DNA of 64,000 bases from Peromyscus leucopus (GCF_004664715.2 NC_051067.1:64126982-64190981); one strand, 5' to 3'. Shown: positions 33,100-44,869, counted from the first letter of the stretch. Notes: generated from the sequence alone by a model not told the origin. A program made the numbers and translations.

Positions 33100-33480
33100 G
33101 GTACACGCGTGTGTGTGCAGGTGTGCACATGTGTGCTCGTGTGAGATCAGAGGATAACCTTGGGTTTTGTTACTCAGCTGCTGCTCACTTTTTCCTCTCT
33201 TTTGGAAAGTTTTTATTGATTTATTACTTTTGTGTGTATACATGTGTGGGTGTCTGTATAGGCCAGAACACTTGGAGCTGGAGTTACAGGTGATTGTCAG
33301 CCACCCTCTGTGGGTGCTGGGAACCAAGTTTAGGTCCTCTTGAAGAACAGCAAGTACTCTTAACTGCTGAGCTTTTCCTCCAGTCTCCCACCATATTTCT
33401 TGAGACAGTGTCTCTCATTGCTGAGTAGGGTAGGTGGGCGGGCAGGACAGTGAGCCTAAGAGGTCAGTTTGTCTCTGGAG
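33100..33480 (-). mobile_element. B4 SINE split by a B3
   Basis: Left part 33100-33204 ('gtgtgcacatgtgtgctcg', 'ttactcagctgctgctcac') and right part 33396-33480 ('cttgagacagtgtctctcat') make one antisense B4 when the intervening B3 is removed. Confidence 0.65.
33205..33395 (-). mobile_element. B3/B2 SINE nested in B4
   Basis: 'tttattgatttattactttt', 'ggagctggagttacaggtg', 'gtgggtgctgggaaccaag', 'ctcttaactgctgagc'. Confidence 0.88.
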
Positions 33481-33760
33481 AGATGATATGAATATATAGT
33501 TTGTGTGCTTGTATATACAGCTAACCTAACCAAATTATTACTTTATTTTATGATAGCCTAAAAAAAGTCTTTGCCTAAAAGTTACAGGATTGTGCAGAAG
33601 TAAAATGAGTTAAAAATTTTATGTAAGTATTCCAGTTTCTGCCAGCTTGTTCATATTCTTTATCCGGGAAGGTAAATACCTGCTGGAGTACCTTAAGCAG
33701 TAGCTGGCACAGCTATCTGGTCAAAGGTTATACTGTAGATCCTGTCTGCTAAGAAAAGAT

Positions 33761-33902
33761 TTTTGTTGTTACTGTTTTTGTTTATTTTTGTTTTTGAGAC
33801 AGGGTCTCTCTAGGTAACACTGGTTGGCCTGGAACTCACAGAGATCTGCCTGCCTCTGTCTCCCGAGTGCTGGAATTAAAGGCATGCACCACTATATCTA
33901 GC
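33761..33902 (-). mobile_element. B1 SINE with target-site duplication
   Basis: 'gagacagggtctctctagg', 'cctggaactcacagagatct', 'ggaattaaaggcatgcacc'. AAGAAA(A/G)GAT flanks it at 33751 and 33903. Confidence 0.93.
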
Positions 33903-34234
33903 AAGAAAGGATACTTTTTATTGCCATTTCAAATGTTTGTATGCTTTTATTGCTAGCTGCAAAACATCTATCTGTAAAATGTTCATGTCCACAGTTTCTA
34001 TTGCTGTGAGCATGTCTAACTGTGACAGAAACTCCTTTTGTCTGGAACGAGACTCAAAGACTATTCTCAGGTGGCCACACTCTTCCCTGACCTATAAAGG
34101 CTGTAAGAAATTGTAGAGGGCTGCTAGGCCTTTCCAAAGCATTAGCCTGAGTTCCTGCCTCCTCCTAAACAAAGAAGAGCTCACTTGTCTTTCTGAGTGC
34201 ACAGCTGATTCTTTGCTGAGAGTATCCATAACGT

Positions 34235-34352
34235 CACCACCTTCCCCATGCTGGGATTACAAATGTGGTCCACCAAACCTGGCTTTTATTTTTTAACCTA
34301 AGTTCTGGGGATTTAAGTTAGGTCCTCATGCTTGTTTATGGATACCTTGTCA
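34235..34352 (-). mobile_element. B4 SINE fragment
   Basis: 'atgctgggattacaaatgtg' and 'agttctggggatttaagtta' match the distal part of antisense B4. Confidence 0.6.
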
Positions 34353-35741
34353 ACTCATAGATCCGCAAGGCCAACCACAGCCATATACAGATGCATATGG
34401 TCACTCTCCCACTGACCAATACAGAGGTTGCCTATTCTTGTTTCAGAAGCCATCTTACCTTAATGGTCCCACTTCACTCCTTGGGTCTGGCCTGGACTCT
34501 ACTGTCCTACCCAACCACTGACCTCACCCTGACTTATGAGCATTTTAGGAAACCATGTCTATAATCCTAAAGGCATGGAGGGGTGTGTGAACACAAATAC
34601 ACACACAGAGGAGACTTCTTAGGGAACATTGATTTAAAGTAGGTTGTTTTGTTTTGTTTCCTGGTGCAGGGGATGGGGAAGCAGAATTTGAGGAAACATG
34701 GGCAGACAGGGAAGGTAAGGGCAGACTCTCTGAGACAGATATTTCTTGTTCCCAGAAAACACTGAGAGAAAAAACAGTGGAAAGACATGGGGGAGAGTAT
34801 CTAGACAGGTCCAGTGAGGGAAAGGAGCAGGCCCAGGAGTCCTATCAATACCCAGGCTGGCATCTGTCTAATGCACTTCCAGCCTTGGGATTCTCCCATC
34901 CTGAAAGTATACAGCTGTTACTTTCCCTTTCTCTGTGGCTTCGTCTTCTGTCTTTCCTGGTCCCGCTCATTTCAATTCTTTGGGCCGGGGAACTATCGGC
35001 ATCCCTTAGACAATTACAGTCACCCCCTGTTAATATAGAACCAAGGGCTGCACACGTCTAGGAAAGCGTTTCACCCCTCAATTACATCCCCAGTCTTTTG
35101 TTTACTCTTATCTAAGAATTTGGGCTGATCTTCATCAAACTCTTTTGGAAACAATATACTAAGAGAGGGAAAAAAATATTTCAATGAACCTATCCTTTCC
35201 TTTATTATAAAACATGACCCAAACTGGAAGGCTGCCGAAAGCAAACCCGCTTTTCCATCAGACGGGTGATATGAACTTTGATTTTTGTATTCTTGATTTC
35301 AGCTTAGAATGTGAAACTGACCAGCTATCATTTTCTACCCTGAATTTATCATCAACTCCACTTCCTGTTATTGTTTCACCAATACTGGAGAGAAACATTT
35401 ACTTTCCAGAAGTTTTCATTTAACCTTAATGAAAACCAAACCCACACAGATCTACTGAAAAATAAAATAAAATAAACATTTCGGTCTGAACACGAATCTG
35501 CTTGATTATAAGAACGTTGACCTAATAATTTCATAATATTAGCATCTGTCTAATTATATCCTTTGGCTGCTTCAGGCATGATCACCGGCTTTTGAAATTC
35601 AGATGGTGAACTTGGCCTGACCCCCCAGCCCCCCACGGGACCCAAGTGGCCTGCAGCTGATTCTGCTGCGCACAGCTGAGAGAGGGCAATTTCCCGTCCT
35701 GCTCTTTTGTTCGGGGTCTGTGGGCTCTGGGCAGCACTTAC
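34353..35741. other. Mostly non-repetitive intron 3' of the 95-bp exon
   Basis: A weak ID-like piece lies near 35050-35097 (ttacatccccagtc). 35450-35640 is AT-rich and conserved-looking (CTGCTTGATTATAAG, CATAATATTAGC) and adjoins the exon. Confidence 0.35.
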
Positions 35742-35836
35742 GTCTCGTCTGTGAACGCTATCCCGAAGTATTCCTTTTCCTTCAGGTTGAAATGAGAAGC
35801 CACGAGGTCAAGAAGCTCCTTGGCCAAAAGCTTGGG
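35742..35836 (-). CDS. FRMD4A: FRMD4A internal coding exon, FERM F1 lobe, first of three in the window (95 bp)
   Basis: Read on the minus strand, a pyrimidine-rich acceptor ending in CAG precedes CCCAAG, and the exon ends GACGAGAC before the strong donor GTAAGTGC. It starts in phase 0 and encodes 31 residues plus two bases of a Thr codon, beginning PKLLAKELLDLVASHFN and ending YFGIAFTDE-T. From memory this matches the ubiquitin-like F1 (FERM_N) lobe of FRMD4A near residues 38-69. The AKELLD and GIAFTDET wording fits FRMD4A rather than its paralogue FRMD4B. FRMD4A is a cytoplasmic/junctional FERM scaffold reported to link Par3 with cytohesin/Arf6 at epithelial junctions. All codons are open, with no frameshift or stop. 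The start-codon exon should lie upstream, beyond 64000. Seen: splice sites and frame. Known: the family match, recalled and not searched. Confidence 0.95.
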
Positions 35837-35989
35837 CTGGAAGAAGAGCACAAAGGGAAAAGATTAAGTCACGAGAGAGCTCCACTAAATCGCGCCACCA
35901 TCTTGGGTTTCTAGCATGTTCTCTGTGTAATATCTGAAAACTCAGGCACACTCCATAAACACAAGTGACTTTCATAAAATCCAAAGAGG

Positions 35990-36190
35990 GGCTTGGATGC
36001 GGTTCAGTTGGTCGAGTCCTGGCATGCGCAAAGCCTCATGTCTGATTCTCAGTGCAGGATAAAATTGGTTGTGATGGGGCGTGCCTATAATGCCACAGGA
36101 AGTGGAGGCAGGAGGATGAGGAGTTCAAGATCATCTTCAGCTACATAGTAAGTTTGAGGCTAGCCTGGGCTACATGAGACACATACATAC
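35990..36190 (+). mobile_element. B4 SINE (ID then B1 order)
   Basis: ID-like 'gcttggatgcggttcagttg' and 'tcctggcatgcgcaaagc' are followed by B1-like 'gaggctagcctgggctacat'. A GA-rich tail extends to 36240. Confidence 0.75.
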
Positions 36191-36240
36191 ACACAGAGAG
36201 GAAGGGGGAGAGGGAGAAGGGGGAAGGGAGGGAGAGACTG

Positions 36241-36889
36241 AGAACACTAGGATACTGCTGTATAAAACAACCAAGTCAAAAGTCCCAGGTAACAGATGGA
36301 GGCTCTGTAAGGTTGGGTCTGTCAACAAATAGCACTTTGGGGTCTTTAGCGGGGCTGTCCAGCCTGGTGACTTTCCTTCCCCACCTTATGCTATACTGAC
36401 AGGAAGATGTCTTTTTTAATTGATCTATTTAGCGAACACAGGCAGACCCTCCTATTCTTAAGGTGAGGTTACCCATTGCAATCTGAAGATGCTGTTACAT
36501 CCAAATGCATTTAAGACGAGTACCAGAGCTTAGCAACACAGTGCTACAGGTGTGAGCCCAAGACAAAATGGAAACATTTTGCACCATGAGATTTACTTTA
36601 TAATTAAGTTGCAAGTCTGTAAGCATGGGCTTGGTGGGTGACAACCCTGCCTTACTGCATTGAAAGGTTGGACACACCTGCCACAGTCCAGCTGCTTCTG
36701 TCTGGTGGTTGGTCACATGGATAACTGGGAGGCTTTGGCTTTCAGCATCATTAGAGGAGATTGTAGCACACAGCCTGATCCAGGGAAAAGAGCCAGGTGC
36801 AAAATTCAAAGTATAATTTTTACTGAATGTGTATCGCTTTTGTACCATTGTCAAGCTCAACATCCCTATGCCCAACCATGGTGACTTAG
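36241..36889. other. Unassigned intronic sequence
   Basis: No repeat or exon recognised. Confidence 0.35.
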
Positions 36890-37012
36890 GAACTGTGTGT
36901 ATTTGCTGTGTGGTAGGCACTGTCCTAAGCACTTTTTTACACATCCTTTACCCGCATAATCCTATGAGGTTGTCTATCGTATGGGGCAGAAAAAGGCCCA
37001 GAGATCAGACAG
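36890..37012 (-). mobile_element. MIR fragment
   Basis: 'ggtaggcactgtcctaagca', 'cataatcctatgaggttgtc', antisense MIR core. Confidence 0.75.
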
Positions 37013-37565
37013 CTGTTTCTGCCTCCTCCTGCCTCTATGACCATCAGCTCTGCAGTGAAAACCACCTAGACCCACATGGGTTTGTAGCGATGGTAGCACT
37101 TCCTTCCTTGGTAATTAGTGATCAATGGGAAATTCCACTTTGATGAACCAATGGCATCTAATGCTCTCTACTTCTATTCCTGTTACAGTATACAACCTTA
37201 GGCTAAACCAGCAGGAAATTCAGGACTCGAAGTCAAACATCCCTTCGTTAATAGGAAGAAGTCTGCAATGGGAATGCAGATGGATGCACACGGCACGTCT
37301 TAGAATTTTGCAAATGAATTAGGAAAGATGCTGCAAGATTGAGTTCTGAAGCTTGAGCACATGCTGTGGGATGCTGCAGGCTCTGCTGCCCATGCTACTG
37401 TTCTTCCCAGAAGATGCTGGGCTGCATGTGATTTATGGGTTGTAATGAGGCCGCAGGCTCATTTAAAAATGTAGCGGATCATAATTTATCCAGCAGAATG
37501 ACTGCCATCTCTTTCAAAGTAGCCACAGTGTATCTGTGATGCTTGTTGTTTCTGGAAGTATTTTG
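37013..37565. other. Non-repetitive intron, conserved-looking end
   Basis: 37440-37560 (CTCATTTAAAAATGTAGCGG, ATCATAATTTATCCAGC) has no repeat similarity. Possible conserved element, inferred. Confidence 0.3.
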
Positions 37566-37675
37566 AGCCGGGCACTGTAGGACATACCTGTAACTCCAAC
37601 ACTTAGAAGGCTAAGGTAGGAGGAATGGGGATTCAAGGCTAGCCTGTGATACACAACGAGACCATATCTTAATGC
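37566..37675 (+). mobile_element. B1-like SINE
   Basis: 'gagccgggcactgtaggaca' and 'gattcaaggctagcctgtg'; an old B1 or B4 half. Confidence 0.7.
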
Positions 37676-38047
37676 CATTTTTTCCCCTCAATTTTGGATT
37701 ATCTTTTTGACTTGCCCTGGAAGCATGTTTTAGACTTAGCACCCTAGCCAACAAGAACTCTTCCAGCACTTGGAATGGATCTGGATCTTTTGCAAATGTC
37801 AGAAATCACTTGAGGTCAAGCCTAGTGGGTGGGGGTAGAAAGTCACTTGAGGTCAAGTCTGGTGAGTGGAGACAGACAATGAGTGTGTGGTCTCACTGGG
37901 TCAATCTGGTACTAGAAAATGAGGTGTGACTAAGATGTAGTTACTGTGGGCTCCTATGAACTATGAGGAGGTAACTAACCCATTCTTGGAAGGACAGCAC
38001 TGAGGTTTCTCTTTCTTTGGGAATACCATTTTAAAGATATTTGAACA

Positions 38048-38446
38048 CCCTTGCTCAGTGTGGCGACTTGGGAGAAATGTCCCCCAAAGACAGACATATT
38101 TGAACACTTGGTCCTTAGCTGGCAGTGCTGTCGGGGAAGGTTAGAACCTTTTAGAAAGTGGCGCCTTGCTGGAGGCACACGTCGTTGGAGGTGAGCTTTA
38201 AGGTGTTGTAACCACTTCCTGTTCTTTCTTTGCTTCCTGTGTGTGTATATAATTGTCATGTCTCTGCTTCGTGACTGCCAGGCCAGCCTCACGCTCCCAC
38301 AGCCGTACCTTCCCCGCCATGATGGACTGACTGTACCGCCTGGAACCAGAAGCCCAAATGAACTCTTCCTTCTCCAAATTGTTTCTGTTTTGTTTTTCCT
38401 GTCAGAGTATTTTATCACAGCAACGGAAAAGGAACAAATACCATTG
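38048..38446 (+). mobile_element. MaLR-type solo LTR
   Basis: 'gaaatgtcccccaaagacag', 'atttgaacacttggtccttag', 'cgccatgatggactgactg' and the terminal 'cagcaacggaaaaggaac' follow the MaLR LTR plan (inner polyadenylation-like region, terminal cagcaac motif). Sub-family uncertain. Confidence 0.65.
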
Positions 38447-38714
38447 GAGATGTATATATTTATCCAGGAAGATACTCACTAGTTACAGAAATGGTTGGGA
38501 GGAAATGCAAGGTGGGGTGTAGGAAGAGAGCTGAGGGAGTGTGGAGGGCAGGGAGCATGGTTAACAGGTGTTGGATATTTGTGTTCTTCACCCAGTGAAG
38601 ACCTTTGAAATTACAGAAAGGGACACATGAACAACTTCAGTTGATTGTGCCACATTCCCATACATCTGCCTTATAATGCCATTTCTTACAAAGGACTGTT
38701 TGAGGCATTGCTAC

Positions 38715-38860
38715 TCTATCCCAGACACAGTTCTGAGAGCCTCTATATATGATATCATTATTTAAATGACAGAAAACTATTCTTCTGCCAGTGAAAACTT
38801 AGAGTCAGTAGACAGGCTGTTCTCACCCTCAGCAAAGCCAGAATTGGAAACAAGGTCTGG
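38715..38860 (-). mobile_element. MIR fragment
   Basis: 'ccagacacagttctgagagc', 'aaagccagaattggaaacaa', diverged antisense MIR. Confidence 0.5.
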
Positions 38861-38861
38861 A

Positions 38862-39240
38862 CACACAAAATGGAATATTACTCAGCCCTAAAGAGGAACA
38901 AAATTCAGATCTATGCTATATGAATGAACACTGATGACATGGTAACTGAAAGGAGCCATAAAAAAAGAAATGCTTTTGTCATCTCACTTGTATAAGTAAC
39001 TAAGATCATGTGATTTCACAGGGGTCACCAGGGGTTGGGGAGGACGAGGTGTTACTGCTTAATGGTTACAGAATTTCTGCTTCCAATTCTGACAAAATTT
39101 TGGAAACAGTGTTGAACCTTCAATAACACTGTGCATGCAGTTAATGCCCCTGAATTGTATATATATGAAATGGTTAAAATGGTAAATTTTATGTTGTGCA
39201 TATTTATCCCAGTTTTAAAAAGAAGAAACAAAATATAAAC
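38862..39240 (+). mobile_element. L1M LINE, 3' end
   Basis: 'aaatggaatattactcagcc', 'tgcttaatggttacagaatt', 'ggttaaaatggtaaatttta', 'tgttgtgcatatttatccc' and an A-rich end. A clear old L1 3' UTR. Confidence 0.9.
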
Positions 39241-40087
39241 CCTAGCTTGTCTCAAAGTGGTCACCTTCCTCTGCATTATGCCTGAGGTTACTTCTTCCTG
39301 GGTAAGCGGTCAGGCACCATGTCTTGAGGGGCCTGTCTAGGGCTATAATGCTGAGTCAGTATGCTGACATCCGGATTTATACCTCATCACGGTGTACTTA
39401 TTAACACGAGTCGTCCTCCGATCTTCAAGCCTCAAAGCTTTAGAGACGTCCTGACACACTGAACAACCGCTGCTCTTTGAGAGCCTTGGAGGGACTGACT
39501 TTTGGCCCCTTCAAGATGACATGTTCCTCCGATTTCACCTGTCTCCCCAGACCCTTCGTATATTGGAAATTTTACTCTGAATAACTAAACAGTGCAAGCA
39601 GCCCCAGCTTGGGGCAGAGGGATGGGGACAAAATTGTCCCTCTCTGGTGAACTCTGTTCATACCCTTGGGGGCAAATAATTGCTGAAACATGGAGAAACA
39701 TCAACTGCTTTTCATGAACAGTATGATAGACCAAAGGGAAGAAAAGCCCACCTCAGGGTACCCCCAATTTAAAAACAAAGGAACCAGAGCTGGGGGAGGG
39801 GGGACACAGTGCCTGTAATGTACTTGTGTCACACGCCATGAGGCTCTGAGTTCAGTCTCTAGAAGACAAGAAGTGTGGGGGAGAGTAACCAGAATGCATT
39901 AGATACATGTATGAAACTGTCAGGTAACTAACTTAATAATAATAATAAAAAGAGTCACACTAACCAATGGGAGTTCAGCAAGGAAAACAGACCCTGACAC
40001 CCTGAGATGTCCGCTGTATGTAATGAACTAATTTCTCCCCTGTTAAAATAGAAAGCAGTAGCCATGAGAGAATGGAGGGGGGAATGT
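39241..40087. other. Mostly non-repetitive intron
   Basis: 39370-39560 keeps several CpGs and has no repeat similarity. 39780-39960 may be a degraded SINE ending in (AAT)n. Confidence 0.35.
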
Positions 40088-40320
40088 ATGGTTGGTGGTG
40101 CATGCTTGTAATTCAGGACTAGGAAGGCAGAGACAGGCAGATTTCTGGGGGCTCCAGGCCAGACGGCCAGGTCAGCTCCAAGTCCCTATGAGATACTATG
40201 TCTCAAAAAAAAATGTGGAAGGTGCCTAAGGAATGGCATGGGAAATTGACCTCCAGGCTCCACATGCACACACATACATCTATACACATAAGCACACACA
40301 TGAAATATGATAAAGAATAA
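40088..40320 (+). mobile_element. B4 SINE
   Basis: 'ggttggtggtgcatgcttg', 'gaaggcagagacaggcagat', 'tgcctaaggaatggcatgg', with a CA/TA-rich end. Confidence 0.8.
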
Positions 40321-41435
40321 AAATAGAGGAATCAAGTCAGTGATGGGGAAAATGACAGAAGATTCTGGAAGACATGGAGGTTGCAACTCTATCTTAAATC
40401 CTCATAGAACCCTATGCATGTCTTTCGAGGTGACCAGCAACAGCCCAGCTTCTGACTGCTTTCGTCCCTAAGAGTCAGAGCGGCCGAAGTCCGGCACACC
40501 TCACTGTCTGTACTGCCGAGACAGCAGGGTCATTTGCTAGCACAGTGCAGAGGTGCATCCTGCCTGACTCCGGCACTGTCTCCCCATTAAGGCTTGGGCC
40601 ACTGATAGCATCAACATCTGGATTTCCCCAATCTTGCAGAGGAAGATGATAGTCTACCTTGATGATTGAGGAGCTACAGTATTCTGAAAGTTCCTTTTGG
40701 AGTGAGTAGCCTGGTAAGCAGAAAGCTCTTGGCTGTTATACACTTGGAAGGGATGTTTACAGAATCCTGCTGATTGTAATTTGCCAATCACTCGTGCTGT
40801 AAACATTTGTGGATCCTTGTGGGGATCTGGCTGGGAGAGAGGCCAAGAAAGAGGTCTGTAGCCCCATGCAGTTTGATGGGACAAACAGGGTAGGGGCCTG
40901 AAGGCATCATGGGCAAAGCAAGCCCTGTGTGTCCCTGGTGAGTCATGCCAGTTTCTTCAGGGTCACTGGCCATGCTGGTGTGGCGGATGTCAATGAACAA
41001 GATGGGCTTTCTCTCAACCTGTAATTAATTGTCTTCTTTCACTGGCTTCTGTCTTCCCCTCTTTAACTCAAATTATTCTCCTGCCTTCCTCCTTAGACCT
41101 GGATAACAAATTTCCTTGCAAATGCCCCCTACCTCCCAGCATGCTTTGCACACAGGAGCCACCATAGTGCTAAGAATATGACTTTCCAAAACTAAGCTTG
41201 GACACCTGCACAGTCACCACATACAAGAGAGAGGGCTGGGGGGGGGGGGGCTTTGCTACTCTGACTTCACCACCAGGCTCATGTGAGGTCCTGAAGGTGC
41301 TGGCTCCTATGGGAATCCATGGGCATATTTGCCATATTTAGTCTAAAGTATCAGTTCATGTCCCATGTACTTCCAGCACATCCCTACTTCTTCCAGGTGA
41401 TGTGCGTGACCACCATGATCAAAACAGCACTTGGA
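40321..41435. other. Unassigned intron
   Basis: Contains a 13-G run at 41238-41250. No other repeat, exon or RNA recognised. Confidence 0.35.
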
Positions 41436-41745
41436 GATGGAAAGATGGCTTAGTGTGTAAAATGCTTACTACAGAAGCATGAGAACCTGAGTTTGGATCC
41501 CTGGCACCCTTGTAAAAGTGGATATGACAGCATGTACCTCTAACCCCAGTGCTGGGGAGGTGGACACATCCCAGGCTTGTCTTTAACCAGTTTAGCCTGA
41601 TTGGGAAGATCCAGATTCAGTGAGAAGCCCTGTGGCAAAAATTATGGTGGAGAGCAACTGAGGAAGACACTCAGTGTCAACCTCTGGCTCTGCATGTAGG
41701 CCCACACACATGCATGTGCATCTCCACATATGCACACATGGACAG

Positions 41746-41790
<45 letters not shown>
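41436..41790 (+). mobile_element. B4 SINE with (CA)n tail
   Basis: 'gatggaaagatggcttagtg', 'ctgagtttggatccctggc', 'agccctgtggcaaaaatt', with a CA tract at 41747-41790. Confidence 0.85.
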
Positions 41791-41793
<3 letters not shown>

Positions 41794-42164
41794 CACATTT
41801 GTAAGCTGTAAGGAGCTCTAGGCACTGTCCATGTAACCATGATCCTTCTGTAAATGCTAATTTTATTGGCAGCGCCCACTGTGGACTTGACAGGCACTCG
41901 CTCCAGATGGATGACCTTGAACAAACGATAAAACCTCTGCCCTCTGTCTTTCCCTCTGTGAAATGATGGGCTGGATTTAATGCCATGAAGGATTCTAGAA
42001 TATTCTTCTTCATGCTCTTAGCAAATCAAACTGCTTCCTCCCCGACAAACTACTCAGCCCCCACCCCGGAAAGGTTGTATATGCTCATTCAAAAACTCCC
42101 ACAGCCCTGGCACCTTCCCTGGTTAGTAAATCTTATCTATTAACACATCTCATTTTCTTATACA

Positions 42165-42320
42165 ACCTGGAGCAAGTTGCTTAACCTCATTGCATCTTGG
42201 TTTCCTCATCTGCAAGGTGATAAGGACTGTACCCACGTCACAAGGCTGTGGGTTAAATGACTTACATAAAGTACAGCGTGTGGCATAAAGTGAATATTAC
42301 ACATGTCCGTTGTCATTTTA
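42165..42320 (+). mobile_element. MIR
   Basis: 'gcaagttgcttaacctcatt', 'ttggtttcctcatctgcaag', 'gtgggttaaatgacttac'. A well-preserved MIR core in sense. Confidence 0.88.
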
Positions 42321-42464
42321 GCTCTTCATTACTGTACTTATAAAATACACAGGCTATACATACGTATTTATATTTATACATGAATATGTATATAAAATCC
42401 AGGCCTAAACGCTATCTTGATAATTGATAGGAGTCTCAGTTTTCATATTCACCTCACCTTCATC

Positions 42465-42590
42465 TAGTTCCCTTTCAAAACTTCATTCCTGCCCAAAGCC
42501 CATACCTTCAAGGAAGCTCTCCCTGACCATCTCATCCAGTTCCTGTGGAATTTTCCAAACGTGCCTCATTCTCCCTTAGCATGGATGCTT
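42465..42590 (+). mobile_element. Possible L2 fragment
   Basis: 'cttcaaggaagctctccctg' resembles the L2 3' region. Short and uncertain. Confidence 0.35.
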
Positions 42591-43331
42591 TTCTATGTGT
42601 GTGTGTGTGTGTGGGAGGTACATATGATGTAACTTATTGTACCCTGTAATAACTTGGGGGGAAGCACTTTATCCATCCAAAGTCATCTCCCCAGATCTAC
42701 AATGGGGGGGGGGCTTGAATACCATCTCACATCTTCCTATAAGACAGACTTTAACAAGACCATATAGAACAGGGCATAAAGCCAGAGGCCGAGGCTGGCT
42801 GCCTGGAAGCACAGAGGTCAATCAAGCTGGAAGGGGCTGCAACCAATGATTCCCCCCTCCCTGGGATTTTAAGAGACATGGTCCGGTCCCTTTCAAGCCC
42901 CCAACTTTGTTGTTAGTTGTTTTGGCAGCCCCAGGAAGCACCTCTCCCTAGACTGGGACCCCAGATTCTGGAATACATGTGTGTAGGAAGCACAGGCTCT
43001 GGAGGTCGTCTGTTTTAGGATCTGGGGCCTGAGTCCCTCTAGAAACTGGCTCTGATGTCACCCAGTGCATAAGGCAGGGGAGCCAAGCCTGGCTTAGTGG
43101 TTAGCAGCAAAGTGGCTTCATCTCAGCAATGGACTCTTCCCTCTAAGCTGTTATCCCCATGGGGCACCATTAAACAGCAAGGGAATTGTCATGTCTAGGT
43201 TAATTGCATTAAAAAAAAGATCTAACAGTAACTACGCTCTTCCTTATACTTTAGGAGAAATCAGACTGGTGTCTGAAGACTAAGTCAGTCATTCTCTGTC
43301 TAGGGTTTTTATTTATTATTTGTATTTATTT
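42591..43331. other. Unassigned intronic sequence
   Basis: Short TG and G runs only (42595-42615, 42704-42713). Nothing else recognised. Confidence 0.35.
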
Positions 43332-43424
43332 ATGTTTTTTGAGATGGGGTTCTCAGTTTGTAGCCCCCAGAATGACCCTGAACTTGGAATCCCCTTATTT
43401 CATTCTCCCCACTCTCTGGGAGAC
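43332..43424 (-). mobile_element. B1/RSINE-like fragment
   Basis: 'tttgagatggggttctcag', 'tgaccctgaacttggaatc'. Confidence 0.5.
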
Positions 43425-44010
43425 TGGAGAGTAGAGACGGAGATTAACTTATGAACAAAGCCAGTTTGAAGAGGAGGACCGGAAACTCTTTCCCACCAGG
43501 GATCATGCACTAACAGAGCATGCACAAAACACACACGGGCGTGGAGGGTGCTATGTAAATGCCCTGTAAAGACTCAGGGTCCCCAGACCCCATGGTTCTG
43601 GCTCCTTCCTTAGTTCATAGGCTGCTCTCGTTCTTGGGAGTGCTTTTCCTTTAATACACTGTCTCTCTATTTCCAGCCATGTATCCCTGGTGCAGGCCTT
43701 TGCCCTGGGACGCAGTAACCTGGAAGCTGGAGCCCCTGCAACGCAGACCTACAGCCTTCCACCAAGCACGTCTTTCCCTTTCCTTCAAGCACTGGCCTTC
43801 ACCCTGAGCATGCTTTCCCTGAAGCTGGTCTTTCTCACCACCTCTCTAACCTCTGTGTGTGACTTCAAAGGAAAACCGCGCCCCCCCTCCCCCCCTTCCA
43901 TATTCCTTCCTGGCAGCCGCTGAGATTTTCAGCATACCTGCCCTGTTGTTTTTCTCTCCCATTTCAATAAAACCATTCCCGAACTTCCTTGAGAGTCTGT
44001 TTTGAAGATC
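43425..44010 (+). mobile_element. Possible LTR-like element, unassigned
   Basis: Has an inner 'cctttaatacactgtctctc' and a late AATAAAACC polyadenylation-like signal, as LTRs do. Family not recognised; it could be plain unique sequence. Confidence 0.2.
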
Positions 44011-44787
44011 TTTTATTAATGAGACTAAGGATCCCCCCAAAAGGATACTCAGGGTCTCTCCAGGAACACTAGGATTATAGGTATATGCCAACAGGTCTGA
44101 TTGCCAGGGCCATTCTTGTCTTGTTACTATGAGGTAGGCATTGTCTGCTGAGCCAATGGGGACTTGCCCCCCCTCATGACACAGGTACAGGCACTCATGT
44201 CCAGCTTTGCCTGCTCACCTGCCTACCTACTCTGCCTACCAAGGAACTGGGGACCCCAAGACCTAGTGGGCGGGTGATTCCTACTCTTTAGGGGTGGTCA
44301 CAGCAGTAAGGTAGCAGAAAAGGTCATTTCCAGGAGTGGGTAGAAATGATGTCATATCATCACCCCTTCTTTCTGGCCGGCGGGGGCTGGGATTCTCTCC
44401 CTGGGAAGCCTGAATGGAGTGGATGGGTGAGCAAGGACTTGTCCTTGTACCCCTGCACCCTCCACACTAAGGCCAACAGAGGCTCATTGGCCGCTCCGAT
44501 TCCAGGGGGGGGGGGGGAGGAATAGTGCATGAGGTCATCCTTTGTGGATTCTGCACAGCAGCTTATGGCGGCTGCCCCGCCCCTCCTACCCTAGGGGCTC
44601 TGATGATTAACCTCTCCCAGACGGGAGCCCTGTATTCTGTGGCAGGGGACACAGCGAAGCCACTTGCTTTATGCAGACTGATAAGAACAATAGGGCTTGG
44701 CCTCTTCTCCAATATGTAGGAGAGGTCTTTCTCCATGGGGAATCCATGTCTGTCTCCCCAGGCATGAGATGTCACCATGCCTCAATT
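44011..44787. other. Unassigned intronic sequence
   Basis: Contains a 13-G run near 44505 and a weak B1 remnant near 44060-44105. No exon recognised. Confidence 0.35.
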
Positions 44788-44866
44788 AAAACACACACAC
44801 ACAACCACTGCCACTGCCATCGCCACCGCCACCAAAACAAAAACAAAAACAAAAAAAACCCAAAAA
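44788..44866. repeat. CA / CCACTG / CAAAAA compound simple repeat
   Basis: Short CA run, then CCACTGCCATCGCCACCGCC-like triplets, then ACAAAA units. Confidence 0.9.
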
Positions 44867-44869
44867 CGT

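Larger units (their letters stand above)
25434..35741 (-). other. FRMD4A: Complete FRMD4A intron between the 95-bp and 93-bp exons (10308 bp)
   Basis: Bounded by donor GTAAGTGC and acceptor TTTCTCCAG. It splits a Thr codon (AC|G). It contains an L1M fragment, the G-rich cluster near 26.8 kb, several B2/B4 copies and long non-repetitive stretches. Confidence 0.93.

Noticed and set aside
43425..44010. Named endogenous retroviral LTR
   Set aside because: Only a polyadenylation-like signal and general layout support it, with no recognised family, so it is listed with low confidence only.
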